NCBI GenBank assembly: GCA_036494815.1
Contig: DASXNV010000060.1
Location: 22,838-86,837 of the forward strand
DNA: 64,000 nucleotides
Reading direction: 5' to 3'
Source of the DNA: Poindextera sp036494815
GTDB lineage: Bacteria > Pseudomonadota > Alphaproteobacteria > Caulobacterales > Caulobacteraceae
Positions 34,427 to 45,524 of the stretch are shown here, piece by piece (position 1 is the stretch's first letter; each line of letters starts with the position of its first letter). The notes beneath the pieces are model-generated. The model was not told the DNA's origin and did not search any database. It was given only the letters and a program-made list of their open reading frames with translations. Made by a program: the position numbers and the translations under genes.

Positions 34427-35850
34427 ACCGCGCTGGCCGCCGTTGGGCCGGTCAGGGCCTCTTCCGCGGCCGCCACATCGACCTGCGCCGCCTTGCCATC
34501 GCGGGCGTCCAGGGCCGCTCGAACCTCGGCGTGGCGCGCCCGGGTCAGGCTGAAGCCCAGCAGGGTCAGGGCGCCGATGGCCACGAAGAAGATGGGGGCG
34601 AACAGGTAGCACATCTCCAGGCCGAAAATGGCCCCGGGGGTGTTCACCGCGTTCTCGGCGGCGTTGTAGCCCACCAGGCCCAGCACCGGCAACACCACCC
34701 CGATGGCCATGGCCTGGCCGACCTTGGCCGTGGTCGTGACCATGGAATAGAGCACGCTGATCACGTCCTTGTTGGCCTCCAGCCGGATCTCGTCGCCCAC
34801 ATCGGCCACCATGGCCCGCACCATGGGCACGAAGGCGCTGGCGCAGAAGCCGACTGCGAACATGGCCGCCGCCGTGGGCAGATAGGCGGCCTTGGGCGCA
34901 ATCATCAGCACGGTTTGGCAGAGCGCATAGATGACACAGGCGATTTGAATGGTGCGGGGCTTGCCGGCCTTGGCCGCCACGCTGGCCCAGAAGGGCGAGC
35001 CGAACAGGCCGGCGGCGATATAGAAGAACAAAAGGCTGGCGGTGGCCGGAATGCCGAAGCCCTTCGCGTCGTGGAAAAAGAAGATGTAGATCGGCCCCGT
35101 CAGCCCCGTGCCGAAGGACAGGGTCAGGTCGGCCAGAATGATGCGCCGCATGTCCGGCCGGCCGATGGCGGCGACGTAGCTGCTGAGCTGGAAGCGCTGA
35201 CGCCCCGATTGCGGAATGATCTTCTCCGGCGTGAACAGCAGGGTCGCGATCAAGGCCGTCGGCAGGGTGACGATCAGGATCCAGCCGATCGCGCCCATGC
35301 TTTCATGGCGGCCCGGTTGGATGCGGCCGTGGGTCAGCAGCGGCAGCATCAGAAACGCGGCTGAAGAGGCCACGCCCAGGGCCTGCATCCAGCCATAGGT
35401 GCGCGAGCGCTCATGATAGTCAGTGGCCAGCACCGATCCCCAGGCGGCTTGGCCGAGGATGAACATGGAATTGCCGGCGTAGAGCACCAACAGCCAAAGA
35501 ACCATATAGCCCAGGCCGACTCCGGCCACCGGCAGGAACAACTTGTAGATGGCGAACATCAGGATCGGGGCGGCCAGGATCACCCACGGGCGGTAGCGGC
35601 CGATCGGCGTCCTGGTGCGGTCCATGAGCAGGCCGACGAACGGATCGAAGCTGATATCGATCAGCCGCACCAGCATGAAGGCCGCGCCCACGGCGCCCAG
35701 CTTCACCCCCAGATGGCCGGCATAGAAACGGGGCATATAGACGCCCAGCAGCAGCAGCAACGGCGTGGCCGGCAGGCTGAGGCAGGCGAAGGAAATGATG
35801 CGGTGAAACGGTAGCCGCGCCGACGATGGGGCGGTTGAAGCCTGGGTCAC
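34423..35850 (-). CDS. MFS transporter, GPH (glycoside-pentoside-hexuronide) type
   Basis: The 475-residue carrier has 12 helices and the GPH signature FDPFVGLLMDRTRTPIGRYR in the loop after helix 2. GPH members move sugars or glycosides with a cation; in alphaproteobacteria many unassigned members exist. It lies 116 bp behind the paralogous carrier at 35967-37397, with the same orientation and nearly the same length (476), suggesting tandem duplication and divergence. The stop overlaps the GNAT gene end by 4 bp. Confidence 0.88.
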   Translation of the reverse strand: MTQASTAPSSARLPFHRIISFACLSLPATPLLLLLGVYMPRFYAGHLGVKLGAVGAAFMLVRLIDISFDPFVGLLMDRTRTPIGRYRPWVILAAPILMFAIYKLFLPVAGVGLGYMVLWLLVLYAGNSMFILGQAAWGSVLATDYHERSRTYGWMQALGVASSAAFLMLPLLTHGRIQPGRHESMGAIGWILIVTLPTALIATLLFTPEKIIPQSGRQRFQLSSYVAAIGRPDMRRIILADLTLSFGTGLTGPIYIFFFHDAKGFGIPATASLLFFYIAAGLFGSPFWASVAAKAGKPRTIQIACVIYALCQTVLMIAPKAAYLPTAAAMFAVGFCASAFVPMVRAMVADVGDEIRLEANKDVISVLYSMVTTTAKVGQAMAIGVVLPVLGLVGYNAAENAVNTPGAIFGLEMCYLFAPIFFVAIGALTLLGFSLTRARHAEVRAALDARDGKAAQVDVAAAEEALTGPTAASAV

Positions 35851-35966
35851 TAGAGCGCCTCCAATGTTTCGCGGCGTCTCTGCGGGCGCTCGCGATTTAA
35901 ATGGATCGCTCGGCGGTCAGCCGGGGTTGGACCCCAACCGGCGCCGCACGATCAGGGAAATCTCAA

Positions 35967-37397
35967 CTAGGTCGGTTCGGGCTCAATGGCCGTCGAGGGC
36001 AGGCCGGCGGCGGCGGAAAGGGTTTCCAGCACCCCCGGCTCGGGCAATAGCGCTTCGCGCGCCTCCAGTTGGGCGCGGATCACCGCGTGCCGCTTGGCGT
36101 CGAGCTTGTAGCCGAAATAGCAGGCGCCGCCGAGCATCACGAACACCACCGGTCCGATCAGATAGACCAGCTCCAACCCGTGGATCGACTGAGGCGTGTT
36201 CACCGACCCGGCCTTGGGATTGTAGCCCACGAAGCTGAGCACGATGAAGGTCAGGCCTATGCTGAGGGCGCCGGCGATCTTCTGCACGCTGGTGATCAGG
36301 GCGTAGAGCACGCCGATCCGCTGGCGTCCCGACTCCAGGCGCACGGCGTCGCTCACATCGGCGACCATGGCCCGGTCCAACAGGGTGAAGCTGGTGGCCA
36401 GAAAGCCCATCAGGAACATGAAGGGTGCGAACAGCGGCAGGTTTCCCTTGGGCAGCAGGGTCATGCCCACCAGGCCTACGGAATAGCCGGTGCTGGCGAT
36501 CATCAAGGTGCGGTGCTTGCCGACCCACATGGCCACCCGGCTGAGCACGGCCGCGCCCAGGAGGCCCGCGCCGATATAGATGATCAACAGGATATTGGCC
36601 TGGGGCAGGCTGAAGCCGCGGGCGTCTCGGAAATAGAACAGGTACATGGCCGACATCCAGCCGGGACCCAGGGCCAGGCAAAAATCCGCGGCGATGATCC
36701 GGCGCATGTCCGGCCGGATGATCATCTCCCAATAGTCCTTCAGGGTGAACTTCTCGGCCTGGGCGCTCAGGGGCGGCGGCTCGGGCGTGCGCGCCTGGGC
36801 CATCAGAACGCCCAGGGGCGTGACGATCACCAGGAACCAGCCCATGGCCTGTACGCCGGCCGCGCCGGTGATGTGGCGGGTGGTGGCCAGAACCACCGGC
36901 AGGATCAGGACGGCCGTGGCGCCGGCCACGCTGACCACCTGGATGAAGCCGAAAATGCGCGACCGCTCGTCATAGTCGCTGGCGATGGTCGAGGCCCATG
37001 ACACGTGGGACAAAAGAATGATCGAATAGCCGATGTAGAAGGCCAGCAGCCAGCCCACCAGATAGGTGGCGGTCACGCCAACGGGGGCCATGAACAGCTG
37101 ATAGGCGCCAACGACGAAGATCGGCACGCCGGCCAGCATCCACGGCCGATAGCGCCCCAACGGCGTGCGGCTGCGGTCCATGAACATGCCGATGGCCGGG
37201 TCGAACAGGATGTCGATCAGCCGGACGCCCGTGAAGGCCAGGCCGATAATGGCCAGGGGCAGGCCCAGGCGGCTGGCGTAGTGGTTGGGCAGATAGACCG
37301 GAAGTGCGACGGCGAAGGCGCCCATGGGCAGGCCTGGGCCGGCGAAAGCCAGGGCGGCGAGGAACGAAAGACCCTTGCGGGGAGAAGCTTTTGACAC
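35967..37397 (-). CDS. MFS transporter, GPH type (paralog of the neighbouring carrier)
   Basis: The 476-residue protein has 12 helices and the signature FDPAIGMFMDRSRTPLGRYR, nearly the same word as in the adjacent carrier. Motifs such as MRRIIAADFCLALGPGWMSAMYLF also match its neighbour's MRRIILADLTLSFGTGLTGPIYIF in pattern. Tandem duplication is the simplest reading. Substrates are unknown. A possible start is ATG 37397, directly after a GC-rich spacer. The upstream SDR gene ends behind a terminator, so this gene has its own promoter. Confidence 0.88.
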   Translation of the reverse strand: MSKASPRKGLSFLAALAFAGPGLPMGAFAVALPVYLPNHYASRLGLPLAIIGLAFTGVRLIDILFDPAIGMFMDRSRTPLGRYRPWMLAGVPIFVVGAYQLFMAPVGVTATYLVGWLLAFYIGYSIILLSHVSWASTIASDYDERSRIFGFIQVVSVAGATAVLILPVVLATTRHITGAAGVQAMGWFLVIVTPLGVLMAQARTPEPPPLSAQAEKFTLKDYWEMIIRPDMRRIIAADFCLALGPGWMSAMYLFYFRDARGFSLPQANILLIIYIGAGLLGAAVLSRVAMWVGKHRTLMIASTGYSVGLVGMTLLPKGNLPLFAPFMFLMGFLATSFTLLDRAMVADVSDAVRLESGRQRIGVLYALITSVQKIAGALSIGLTFIVLSFVGYNPKAGSVNTPQSIHGLELVYLIGPVVFVMLGGACYFGYKLDAKRHAVIRAQLEAREALLPEPGVLETLSAAAGLPSTAIEPEPT

Positions 37398-37536
37398 ACG
37401 GTATTCCTGGGGCGCACACGGGTTCGGCGACGCCTCTGACGGGCGTGTCCGGCCGCAACTGAACGCTGGTTACCGGGTCTAGGCAAGCCTTTTTCGAATA
37501 TGCGGTTCGCTGGTCGCGGCCCTGTGGAAACGAAAC

Positions 37537-37556
37537 GGGCGGCCCCAAGGCCGCCC
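37537..37556 (-). terminator. Rho-independent terminator behind the SDR gene
   Basis: GGGCGGCC (37537-37544) and GGCCGCCC (37549-37556) form an 8-bp GC-rich stem around a 4-base loop. Read on the minus strand, it lies 27 bp behind the SDR stop and is followed by GTTTCGTTTCC, a moderate T-run. It separates the SDR gene from the GPH carrier further along. Confidence 0.75.
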
Positions 37557-37582
37557 GCAAATAGCTTGCGCTGTAAGGCGTT

Positions 37583-38488
37583 TCAGCCTTCCGACAGCTT
37601 GCGGAAAATCTTACCGCCCTGCTCGCCGCCCTGGAAATAGGCCTTCTGGCCGGCTTCGTCGGTGATCTTGCCCCAGTTGTCGCGAACCTCTTCCGCAGAC
37701 AGGCCGGCCTCGCCCAGATGCACGCCTTCGGTCTCGTAGATGCGGGCCAGGGCGAACACGCCGGCGCCGGCGGCCAGGATGGCCCCGGTGGGCGCCTCGT
37801 CGGAGGCCAGATAGACCACGCCGGGGGTGACATATTCTGGCTTCAGCCGCGCCAGGGTCTCGGCCGGCATCAGGTTTTCGGTCATCCGCGTGGCCGCCAC
37901 CGGCGAGATGGCGTTGATGTGGATGTTGTTCTTCTGGCCCTCGAGCTTGATGGTGTTCATGAAGCCGATGATGCCGAGCTTGGCCGCGCCATAGTTGGAC
38001 TGGCCGAAATTGCCGTAGAGGCCCGACGACGAGGTGGTGACCACGATCCGCCCGAAGTTCTGGGCCTTCATGATCTCCCACACCGCCTTGACCGGCTTGA
38101 CCGTGCCCATCAGGTGCACGTTCAAAACCAGTTCGAAATCGGCGATCTCCATCTTGGACAAGGACTTGTCGCGCAGGATGCCGGCGTTGGCGATCAGGAT
38201 GTCGATGCGGCCCCAGGTGTCCATGGCCTGTTTGACCATGTGGGCCACGCCCGCATCGTCGGTCACCGATGAGCCGTTGGCGATGGCTTCGCCGCCAAAG
38301 GCCTTGATCTCTTCCACCACGGCCTCGGCCGCCGAGGACGAACCGCCGGAACCGTCCATGGAGCCGCCCAGGTCGTTGACCACTACCTTGGCCCCGCGCC
38401 GGGCGAATTCCAGCGCATGCTGACGGCCCAGGCCCCCGCCCGCTCCGGTCACGATCACAACCTTGCCGTCGAAGCGGATGTCCGCCAT
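37583..38488 (-). CDS. SDR family oxidoreductase (multifunctional beta-oxidation type)
   Basis: The 301-residue protein has TGAGGGLG (about 15-22), NDLGGSMDGSG, the NAG motif in IANAGILRDKSL, and the catalytic Ser and Tyr-x3-Lys in SSSGLYGNFGQSNYGAAKLG. These sequences match the 3-hydroxyacyl-CoA dehydrogenase domain of peroxisomal-type multifunctional enzyme 2 and related short-chain dehydrogenases of fatty acid or steroid breakdown. It uses NAD(P)(H) in the cytoplasm. It stands alone, ending in a terminator; csoR is convergent in neither sense but lies upstream on the same strand. Confidence 0.9.
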   Translation of the reverse strand: MADIRFDGKVVIVTGAGGGLGRQHALEFARRGAKVVVNDLGGSMDGSGGSSSAAEAVVEEIKAFGGEAIANGSSVTDDAGVAHMVKQAMDTWGRIDILIANAGILRDKSLSKMEIADFELVLNVHLMGTVKPVKAVWEIMKAQNFGRIVVTTSSSGLYGNFGQSNYGAAKLGIIGFMNTIKLEGQKNNIHINAISPVAATRMTENLMPAETLARLKPEYVTPGVVYLASDEAPTGAILAAGAGVFALARIYETEGVHLGEAGLSAEEVRDNWGKITDEAGQKAYFQGGEQGGKIFRKLSEG

Positions 38489-38563
38489 GTCGCCCTCTTA
38501 AGTTTGTTTGAGTTTGCCGGTGTTTTGGTTCGGGCGAGGGGAGGCGTCAAGGGCGCCGCCCGA

Positions 38564-38839
38564 TCAGCGAGACGCCCGGCCCAGCACCTCGATCAGTTCG
38601 GCGACCTTCTGGCGCTGCTCGTCGGCGTCGCCGCTGGCGATGGCGCCTTCCACGCAATGGGCCACGTGGTCGCGCAGCACAGCCTCCTCGACCTTGCGCA
38701 AGGCCGCGCGCACCGCGGCGATCTGGGTGATGATGTCGATACAGTAGCGGTCGTCCTCGACCATCCTGGACAGGCCCCGAACCTGGCCTTCGATCTTGCT
38801 CAGCCGTTGGGTGCAGGATCGGCGCGTTTCAGTCTGCAT
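38564..38839 (-). CDS. csoR: CsoR-type copper-sensing repressor
   Basis: The 91-residue all-helical protein of the CsoR/RcnR family has the copper ligands Cys33, His58 and Cys62 (C-x24-H-x3-C), with Tyr32 next to Cys33 as in CsoR. The ligand pattern points to Cu(I) rather than Ni/Co (RcnR has an N-terminal His ligand) or formaldehyde (FrmR). It is divergent from a copper ATPase gene, with two operator-like palindromes in between. Apo-CsoR binds such sites and releases them when copper binds. The SDR gene lies 75 bp downstream. Confidence 0.93.
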   Translation of the reverse strand: MQTETRRSCTQRLSKIEGQVRGLSRMVEDDRYCIDIITQIAAVRAALRKVEEAVLRDHVAHCVEGAIASGDADEQRQKVAELIEVLGRASR

Positions 38840-38846
38840 TGTCGAA

Positions 38847-38861
38847 TACCCTATGGGGGTA
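38847..38861. promoter_or_regulatory. CsoR-type operator 1
   Basis: TACCCTATGGGGGTA at 38847-38861 is a near-perfect palindrome with the A/T ends and C/G tracts of CsoR operators. It lies 8 bp upstream of the csoR start, so binding would repress csoR itself. It is separated from the second site by 8 bp. Confidence 0.75.
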
Positions 38862-38869
38862 GTTTATTG

Positions 38870-38884
38870 TACCCCTGAGGGGTA
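38870..38884. promoter_or_regulatory. CsoR-type operator 2
   Basis: TACCCCTGAGGGGTA at 38870-38884 is a perfect 6-bp-arm palindrome around TGA, 23 bp centre to centre from operator 1. It lies about 38 bp before the TTG start of the copper ATPase and next to a TATATG that may be its -10 element. Two dimers or tetramers on the DNA face would cover both divergent promoters. Confidence 0.75.
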
Positions 38885-38921
38885 TATGTATAGGCGGTCG
38901 CCTCGCCTGGGAGAAGCCTGT

Positions 38922-41102
<2,181 letters not shown>

Positions 41103-41108
<6 letters not shown>

Positions 41109-41903
41109 TGGCCGCACGCCGATAACGCAGAAGGTGGTATCCGCCTCAGACGCCGGTTCGAACGAGAACCCGGACGTCAGCTTCAAACCCGTGAACCCCG
41201 CCCGTTCGTAACAGGCCATGGCTTGCGCTTGGGAATACCACCGCACACAGGGCGAGCGCCCATGGAACTCGGTCTCGACCACCACGTCGCCGCGCAGCAC
41301 CTCGTAGCGGTTTTCCTCGTGCTCCAGTTGCTGGTCGTGGTCGTAGCGGGTGCGCATCCAACGCCGGATGGTCGCGCCGTCTTCGTCGCGGCGCTGCTCC
41401 CCGTGCTTGAACCAGTCCGACCACTGCATCTGGGGCGGCGTGCGCCGGCCAGGCCACAGCTTCGACATGATCGACATCACCAACAGGCCGCCAGGCGCCA
41501 GTTGGTCGTGAAACCGGGTCATGGCCCCGGCCGCGGCGGCGGCGTCGGTGAGCAACTGGAATGACGAAGAGGGCACGAAGATCGTCGCATAGCGCCGGGG
41601 CAGGGCGAGTGCGTCCATCTCCTGCGCGAACAGGCGGCCGGTGACATCCACGCCCGCCGCCGCGGCCTTGGCGCGGCAGATCGCCAGCATCTCGGGCGAG
41701 TTGTCCACGCCGTCCACATCCAGCCCCGCCGCCAGATAGTCCAGGGTCAGCCGTCCCGTGCCGCAGCCCACGTCCAGGGCCGGTCCGGGCCTCTGTTCGA
41801 TCAGAGCGCGATAAAACGGCCGGTCCGGCCAGTCGGCATAGTCGCCCCGCAGCAGGTCCCAGGCCTGGGCCACCAGCCCGCGATATTCATAGTCGTCGCT
41901 CAC
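41103..41903 (-). CDS. Class I SAM-dependent methyltransferase
   Basis: The product is 266 residues from GTG 41903 and has motif I ALDVGCGTGRLTLDYLAAG, DVDGVDNSPEML, and MDALALPRRYATIFVPSSSF. This is the methyltransferase 11/25 layout for small molecules. Upstream in-frame starts to 41978 exist; GTG 41903 begins directly before the DDYEYRGLVAQAWDLL segment where related proteins start, but the choice is not firm. Its end overlaps the copper ATPase end by 6 bp, tail to tail. The substrate is unknown. Confidence 0.83.
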
Positions 41904-41980
41904 GGCGTCGGGCCCGTTCGGCTTATGCGGCGAGGTGGAGTATGATCGCTCCACCCGGCCGAGGCCATCAGGAAGCACCC

Positions 41981-42142
41981 ATGAAATCGGCGAACGGCAG
42001 GCAGGTCAAAAAGTCATTCCTGCCCGAAAAGCCCTGCCAGTGCTGCCGCAAGCCGATGATCTGGCGCAAGAAATGGGAACGCGACTGGGAGAACATCAAG
42101 TTCTGCTCAGAGCGCTGTCGGCGCGAAGGGGTGAGGGTCTGA
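41981..42142 (+). CDS. DUF2256 family small zinc-ribbon-like protein
   Basis: The 53-residue protein matches the DUF2256 pattern: a short basic N-terminus, FLPEKPCQCCRKPMIWRKKW, then FCSERCRREG. The CxxC and CxxxC pairs probably hold a zinc ion. AGGAAG lies just upstream of ATG 41981, supporting it over a longer frame. Its function is unknown; in other bacteria the gene is often next to cryptochrome/photolyase-like genes, which is not the case here. Confidence 0.85.
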   Translation: MKSANGRQVKKSFLPEKPCQCCRKPMIWRKKWERDWENIKFCSERCRREGVRV

Positions 42143-42226
42143 CAGCGGGTGTTGTCGCCTAGGGCCTGGTGATTTCCGAAGCCGCGCCGATCGATCGGCG
42201 CGCGACGGCCTGAGGGTGCGACGCCG

Positions 42227-43771
42227 CTATTCGTAGTGCTTCAGCTGGGGCCACAGCGCGCCCAACGGCTGGCGCGGGTCGCGCAGGACGTAGATCGGGA
42301 TGTTGGTCTCGAAGGGCAGGGCATAGGCGGCGTCGATGCGCCCGGCGACGTCGACATGGCGGAAGACCTGGGCGAACTTGGCCGGATCGCCGCCGACGGT
42401 GATGATCACCGAGCCGTCGGCGCCGCCTGGACCCCAGAGGAAGTAGTTGTTGTGGCCGCTGATCGCGCGCGGACCACCGTAGGCCGGTCCGTAGACATTG
42501 ACCGCCGAAGCCTCGCTGTAGTCGCGGCCGAAGAACACAGCCTTGGCGCGCTGGTCGGCGGGCAGGGCGCGGTAGACGGCGCTGACCTTGGCCGCCATCT
42601 CACGCCAGCCGAACATGCCGGCCAGGTGCAGGGGCAGCACGCCCTGAGCCCCGCGTTCGGTCGCCGCCGCCTTGGGCGACAGCCCCAGCGCGTGGGTGTA
42701 GGGGCCGTACAGGCTGGGCGGCAGGATCGGCATGGCGATCGGCGCGGCCACCAGCCCGGAGACGGTGACGGCGCCAAGGACGACTCGGCGGGCGACCTCG
42801 CTGCGCAGCCAGTCCTCGATCGCCACCGCCCCGCCGGCCAGCAGCACCGGATAGACCGGGGCCAGGTAATAGGCCTTGCCGTGCAGGCCATAGAACAGAG
42901 CGATCATGACGGCGTAGGCGATCGGAAAAACGCGGTACTGCGGCAAGGCCGGCTTCACTGAAAATCGCCACAGCCCGGCCAGCCAGATCGGGGTCGAGGC
43001 GGGGCCGACGAACAGCACCTGCTGGCCCAAGAAGCCCAGCGGCGACAGGACCAGGTTCTTGCCGTTGGCGCCGGCCTGGCCAAGCTCGAGGAACGGCCAG
43101 CCGTGCTGGGCCTGCCAGATGACGCTGGGGGCGGCGAGGGCGGCGGCGATCATGGCGCCGAGATAGAGCCAGGGCCGGATCAGAGAGCGGCGCAGCGGGG
43201 TGGCCAGCACGCCGACGGCCAGGCCCGCCAGATAGAAGGCGATCAGATATTTGCTCTCCAGGCTGACGCCGACAATGACCCCGAAGCCCAGCCACCAGCG
43301 CTCGTCGCGGGTCTGGGCCAGCCGCACCAGGCACCAGCCACAGCTGAGCCAGGTCAGGGGCTGCATCATGTCGGTGGTCGTCAGCAGGCCGTCGACCAGG
43401 AAGATGCCGCCTAGCAGCACGCAAAGCCCGGCCAGCCACTGAGCGAAGCGGCCGCCGCTAAGGATGCGGGCGAATTCGCAGGTCAAGGCCACGGTCGCGG
43501 TCATGGCCAGGGCCGGGACCATGCGCAACGGCAGCAAGGCCGTGCCGAACAGGGCGTGGGAGGCGCCGGCGATCAGCGGAACCAGGGGAGGCTGGTCGAC
43601 ATAGCCCAGGGCCGGGTGCTGGCCGCAGACGATGAAATAGAGCTCGTCGCCGAACACGCCGTAGCGGTTGTTGACGATCAGGTGCAGCAGCAGGCAGGCC
43701 GCCGCGAGCAGAACCGAGGGACGCGTCAGGGTTTCCGACAGGCCGTCGGACGCGATCCCTCGTGAAGCCAT
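42227..43771 (-). CDS. ArnT-like glycosyltransferase, family 39
   Basis: The 514-residue membrane protein has about 12 helices. It has the PMT/ArnT motif GDELYF with Asp42 in the first external loop (the conserved catalytic acid of the family), and ALGYVDQPPLVPL following. Such enzymes use a polyprenyl-phosphate sugar to modify lipid A, proteins or other cell-surface molecules at the periplasmic side. Its ATG overlaps the HlyD stop in a TAATG joint, and it is the last gene of an ABC exporter operon. This suggests that it modifies the exported substrate or the same envelope target. Confidence 0.88.
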   Translation of the reverse strand: MASRGIASDGLSETLTRPSVLLAAACLLLHLIVNNRYGVFGDELYFIVCGQHPALGYVDQPPLVPLIAGASHALFGTALLPLRMVPALAMTATVALTCEFARILSGGRFAQWLAGLCVLLGGIFLVDGLLTTTDMMQPLTWLSCGWCLVRLAQTRDERWWLGFGVIVGVSLESKYLIAFYLAGLAVGVLATPLRRSLIRPWLYLGAMIAAALAAPSVIWQAQHGWPFLELGQAGANGKNLVLSPLGFLGQQVLFVGPASTPIWLAGLWRFSVKPALPQYRVFPIAYAVMIALFYGLHGKAYYLAPVYPVLLAGGAVAIEDWLRSEVARRVVLGAVTVSGLVAAPIAMPILPPSLYGPYTHALGLSPKAAATERGAQGVLPLHLAGMFGWREMAAKVSAVYRALPADQRAKAVFFGRDYSEASAVNVYGPAYGGPRAISGHNNYFLWGPGGADGSVIITVGGDPAKFAQVFRHVDVAGRIDAAYALPFETNIPIYVLRDPRQPLGALWPQLKHYE

Positions 43772-44760
43772 TATCCCCGCCCGGAGCCTTTCGCGGCGGT
43801 CTCTCCGCGCGTCTGTTCGGCAGTGTGGCCCGGCTTGATGAACTTGACCAGCACCCGCTGGCCGACCAGGAACGGCGCGTCGTCGGCGGAGACCACTACC
43901 TCGACCACCCGGGCGTCGGCGGCTTCGGCCGGGTCGTCGGACAGCAGCTTGCGGGCGCCGAATACGCCTGAGCGGCGCAGGACGCGCCCGTCGAAGGACT
44001 TGCCGGGGTCGGCCTCGGGGGTCATGCGCACGGTCTGGCCGATGGCCACCACGGGCAGGGCGGCCTCAGCGATCTCGGCGCGGACGATGTGGGCGGTGTG
44101 GGGCTCCAGGTCGAACATGGTGGAGACATTGAGGGTCGAGGCGCCGGCGCCGGGATTGGCGTAGCGGCGCACGATGGTGCCGTCCGCCGGGGCGCGGATC
44201 ACCGTCAGCTCTTCGTTGTACAGGGCCTGGGACAGTCGGGCCTGGGCGGCGATGATGGCCGCCTTTTGCAGGCCGCCTTGAGCCTCGGCGGCGTGGATGG
44301 CGTCGCCGGCCTGGTCTAGCTGCTGGCGGGCGACGAAGTTGGAGGCGGCCAGGCGGTTCAGGCGGTCATATTCCCGGTGGGCCGAGGTCAGTTGCACCTC
44401 GATGGCCGCCACTTGGGCGCGGGCCTGGGCCAGGTCGGCCTGGGCGGTCTGGGCGGCCAGGCGGGCCTGATCGTCTTCCTGGCGGGCCAAGACCTGGCCC
44501 TTGCGCACCCGGTCGCCCTCGCTGACGTCCACTTCGCGCACCACGCCGGGTGCGCGGGCAGCCACCTGGATCACCCCGCCCTCTACGTCGGCCTTGCCAT
44601 TGGCGATGGCGGCGTAGGGAGTGTCGGCCACTGGGGCGGTCTTGGCCGCCTGACTGGTCTTGGCCCTGGCGCGCAGAGTCAGGCCGGCGCCGATGGAGCC
44701 GGCGGTGAGCACGGCCAGGACGATCAGCCAGGTGGTGGGGCGACGGAGCATATTGGACAT
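43771..44760 (-). CDS. HlyD/DevB-type membrane fusion protein
   Basis: The 329-residue protein has one membrane anchor (about 11-30), a barrel-sandwich half IQVAARAPGVVREVDVSEGD, a long coiled-coil hairpin (about 88-175) and the second half TVIRAPADGTIVRRYANPG. It is of the DevB type that links a MacB/DevC-like ABC transporter to an outer membrane channel. It overlaps the ATPase stop (TGATG) and the glycosyltransferase start. No TolC gene lies nearby, so a shared channel is likely. Confidence 0.9.
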   Translation of the reverse strand: MSNMLRRPTTWLIVLAVLTAGSIGAGLTLRARAKTSQAAKTAPVADTPYAAIANGKADVEGGVIQVAARAPGVVREVDVSEGDRVRKGQVLARQEDDQARLAAQTAQADLAQARAQVAAIEVQLTSAHREYDRLNRLAASNFVARQQLDQAGDAIHAAEAQGGLQKAAIIAAQARLSQALYNEELTVIRAPADGTIVRRYANPGAGASTLNVSTMFDLEPHTAHIVRAEIAEAALPVVAIGQTVRMTPEADPGKSFDGRVLRRSGVFGARKLLSDDPAEAADARVVEVVVSADDAPFLVGQRVLVKFIKPGHTAEQTRGETAAKGSGRG

Positions 44761-45524
44761 CAGGCTTCAGCTCGGGCGAGCTGCCTCTCGGCGGCCAGGT
44801 CGGCCGCGGGTTGGCGACGGCGATCGTCGAGGATCAGGCCGTCTTCGATATGGATCACCCGGTCGGCATAGGCCTCCAGGCGCGGGTCGTGGGTGACGCA
44901 GATGACGGCGGCGTCGTGGGACTTGGCCGCCCGCTGCAGAAGCTTGATGACGATCTGGCCGTTCTCGCCGTCCAGGGCCGAGGTGGGTTCGTCGGCGAAC
45001 AGCAGGCGCGGCTGCTTGGCCAGGGCGCGGGCGATGGCCACTCGCTGCTTTTCGCCGCCGGACAGCTCGCTGGGCCGCTGGCCCATCTTCGGGGTCATGC
45101 CGACCTCGTCCAGCGCCTCGGCGGCGCGGGCCTTGGCCTCGGCGGCGCTGAGCCCCTGATAGCGCAGCACGGTGGTGATCTGGCGCAGGGCGGTAAGGGC
45201 TGGGAACAGGTTGAAGCCCTGGAAGATGAAGCCGCAATTATCCAGGCGGAATCTGTCGATCTTGCCGGTGGGCTTGGTCCACAAGGGCTCGCCCAGGGCC
45301 GAGACCTCGCCCTGATCTGGGCGCATTAGGCCCGACAGCGCCGCCACCAGGGTCGACTTGCCCGAGCCAGATGGACCCATGACCATGGTCACCTCGCCAT
45401 GGCGAGCATCGAAATCCACGCCCTTGAGCACCTCTATATGAGTGCGCCCGGTCTTGAAGCGCTTGCGCAAGCCGGTGGCGCGCAGGGCGACGACGGGTTG
45501 GATGTAGGGCAGGGGAGCGCTCAT
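44760..45524 (-). CDS. ABC transporter ATP-binding protein (LolD/DevA type)
   Basis: The 254-residue ATPase has Walker A GPSGSGKST at about 50-58, the signature LSGGEKQRVAIARAL, and Walker B LLFADEPTSALD. It is of the LolD/MacB/DevA group that powers mechanotransmission-type exporters. Its start overlaps the permease stop by 4 bp. The C-terminal tail after about 230 is charged and rich in Arg/Ala. It is most likely the partner of the permease and the HlyD protein in one complex. Confidence 0.93.
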   Translation of the reverse strand: MSAPLPYIQPVVALRATGLRKRFKTGRTHIEVLKGVDFDARHGEVTMVMGPSGSGKSTLVAALSGLMRPDQGEVSALGEPLWTKPTGKIDRFRLDNCGFIFQGFNLFPALTALRQITTVLRYQGLSAAEAKARAAEALDEVGMTPKMGQRPSELSGGEKQRVAIARALAKQPRLLFADEPTSALDGENGQIVIKLLQRAAKSHDAAVICVTHDPRLEAYADRVIHIEDGLILDDRRRQPAADLAAERQLARAEA

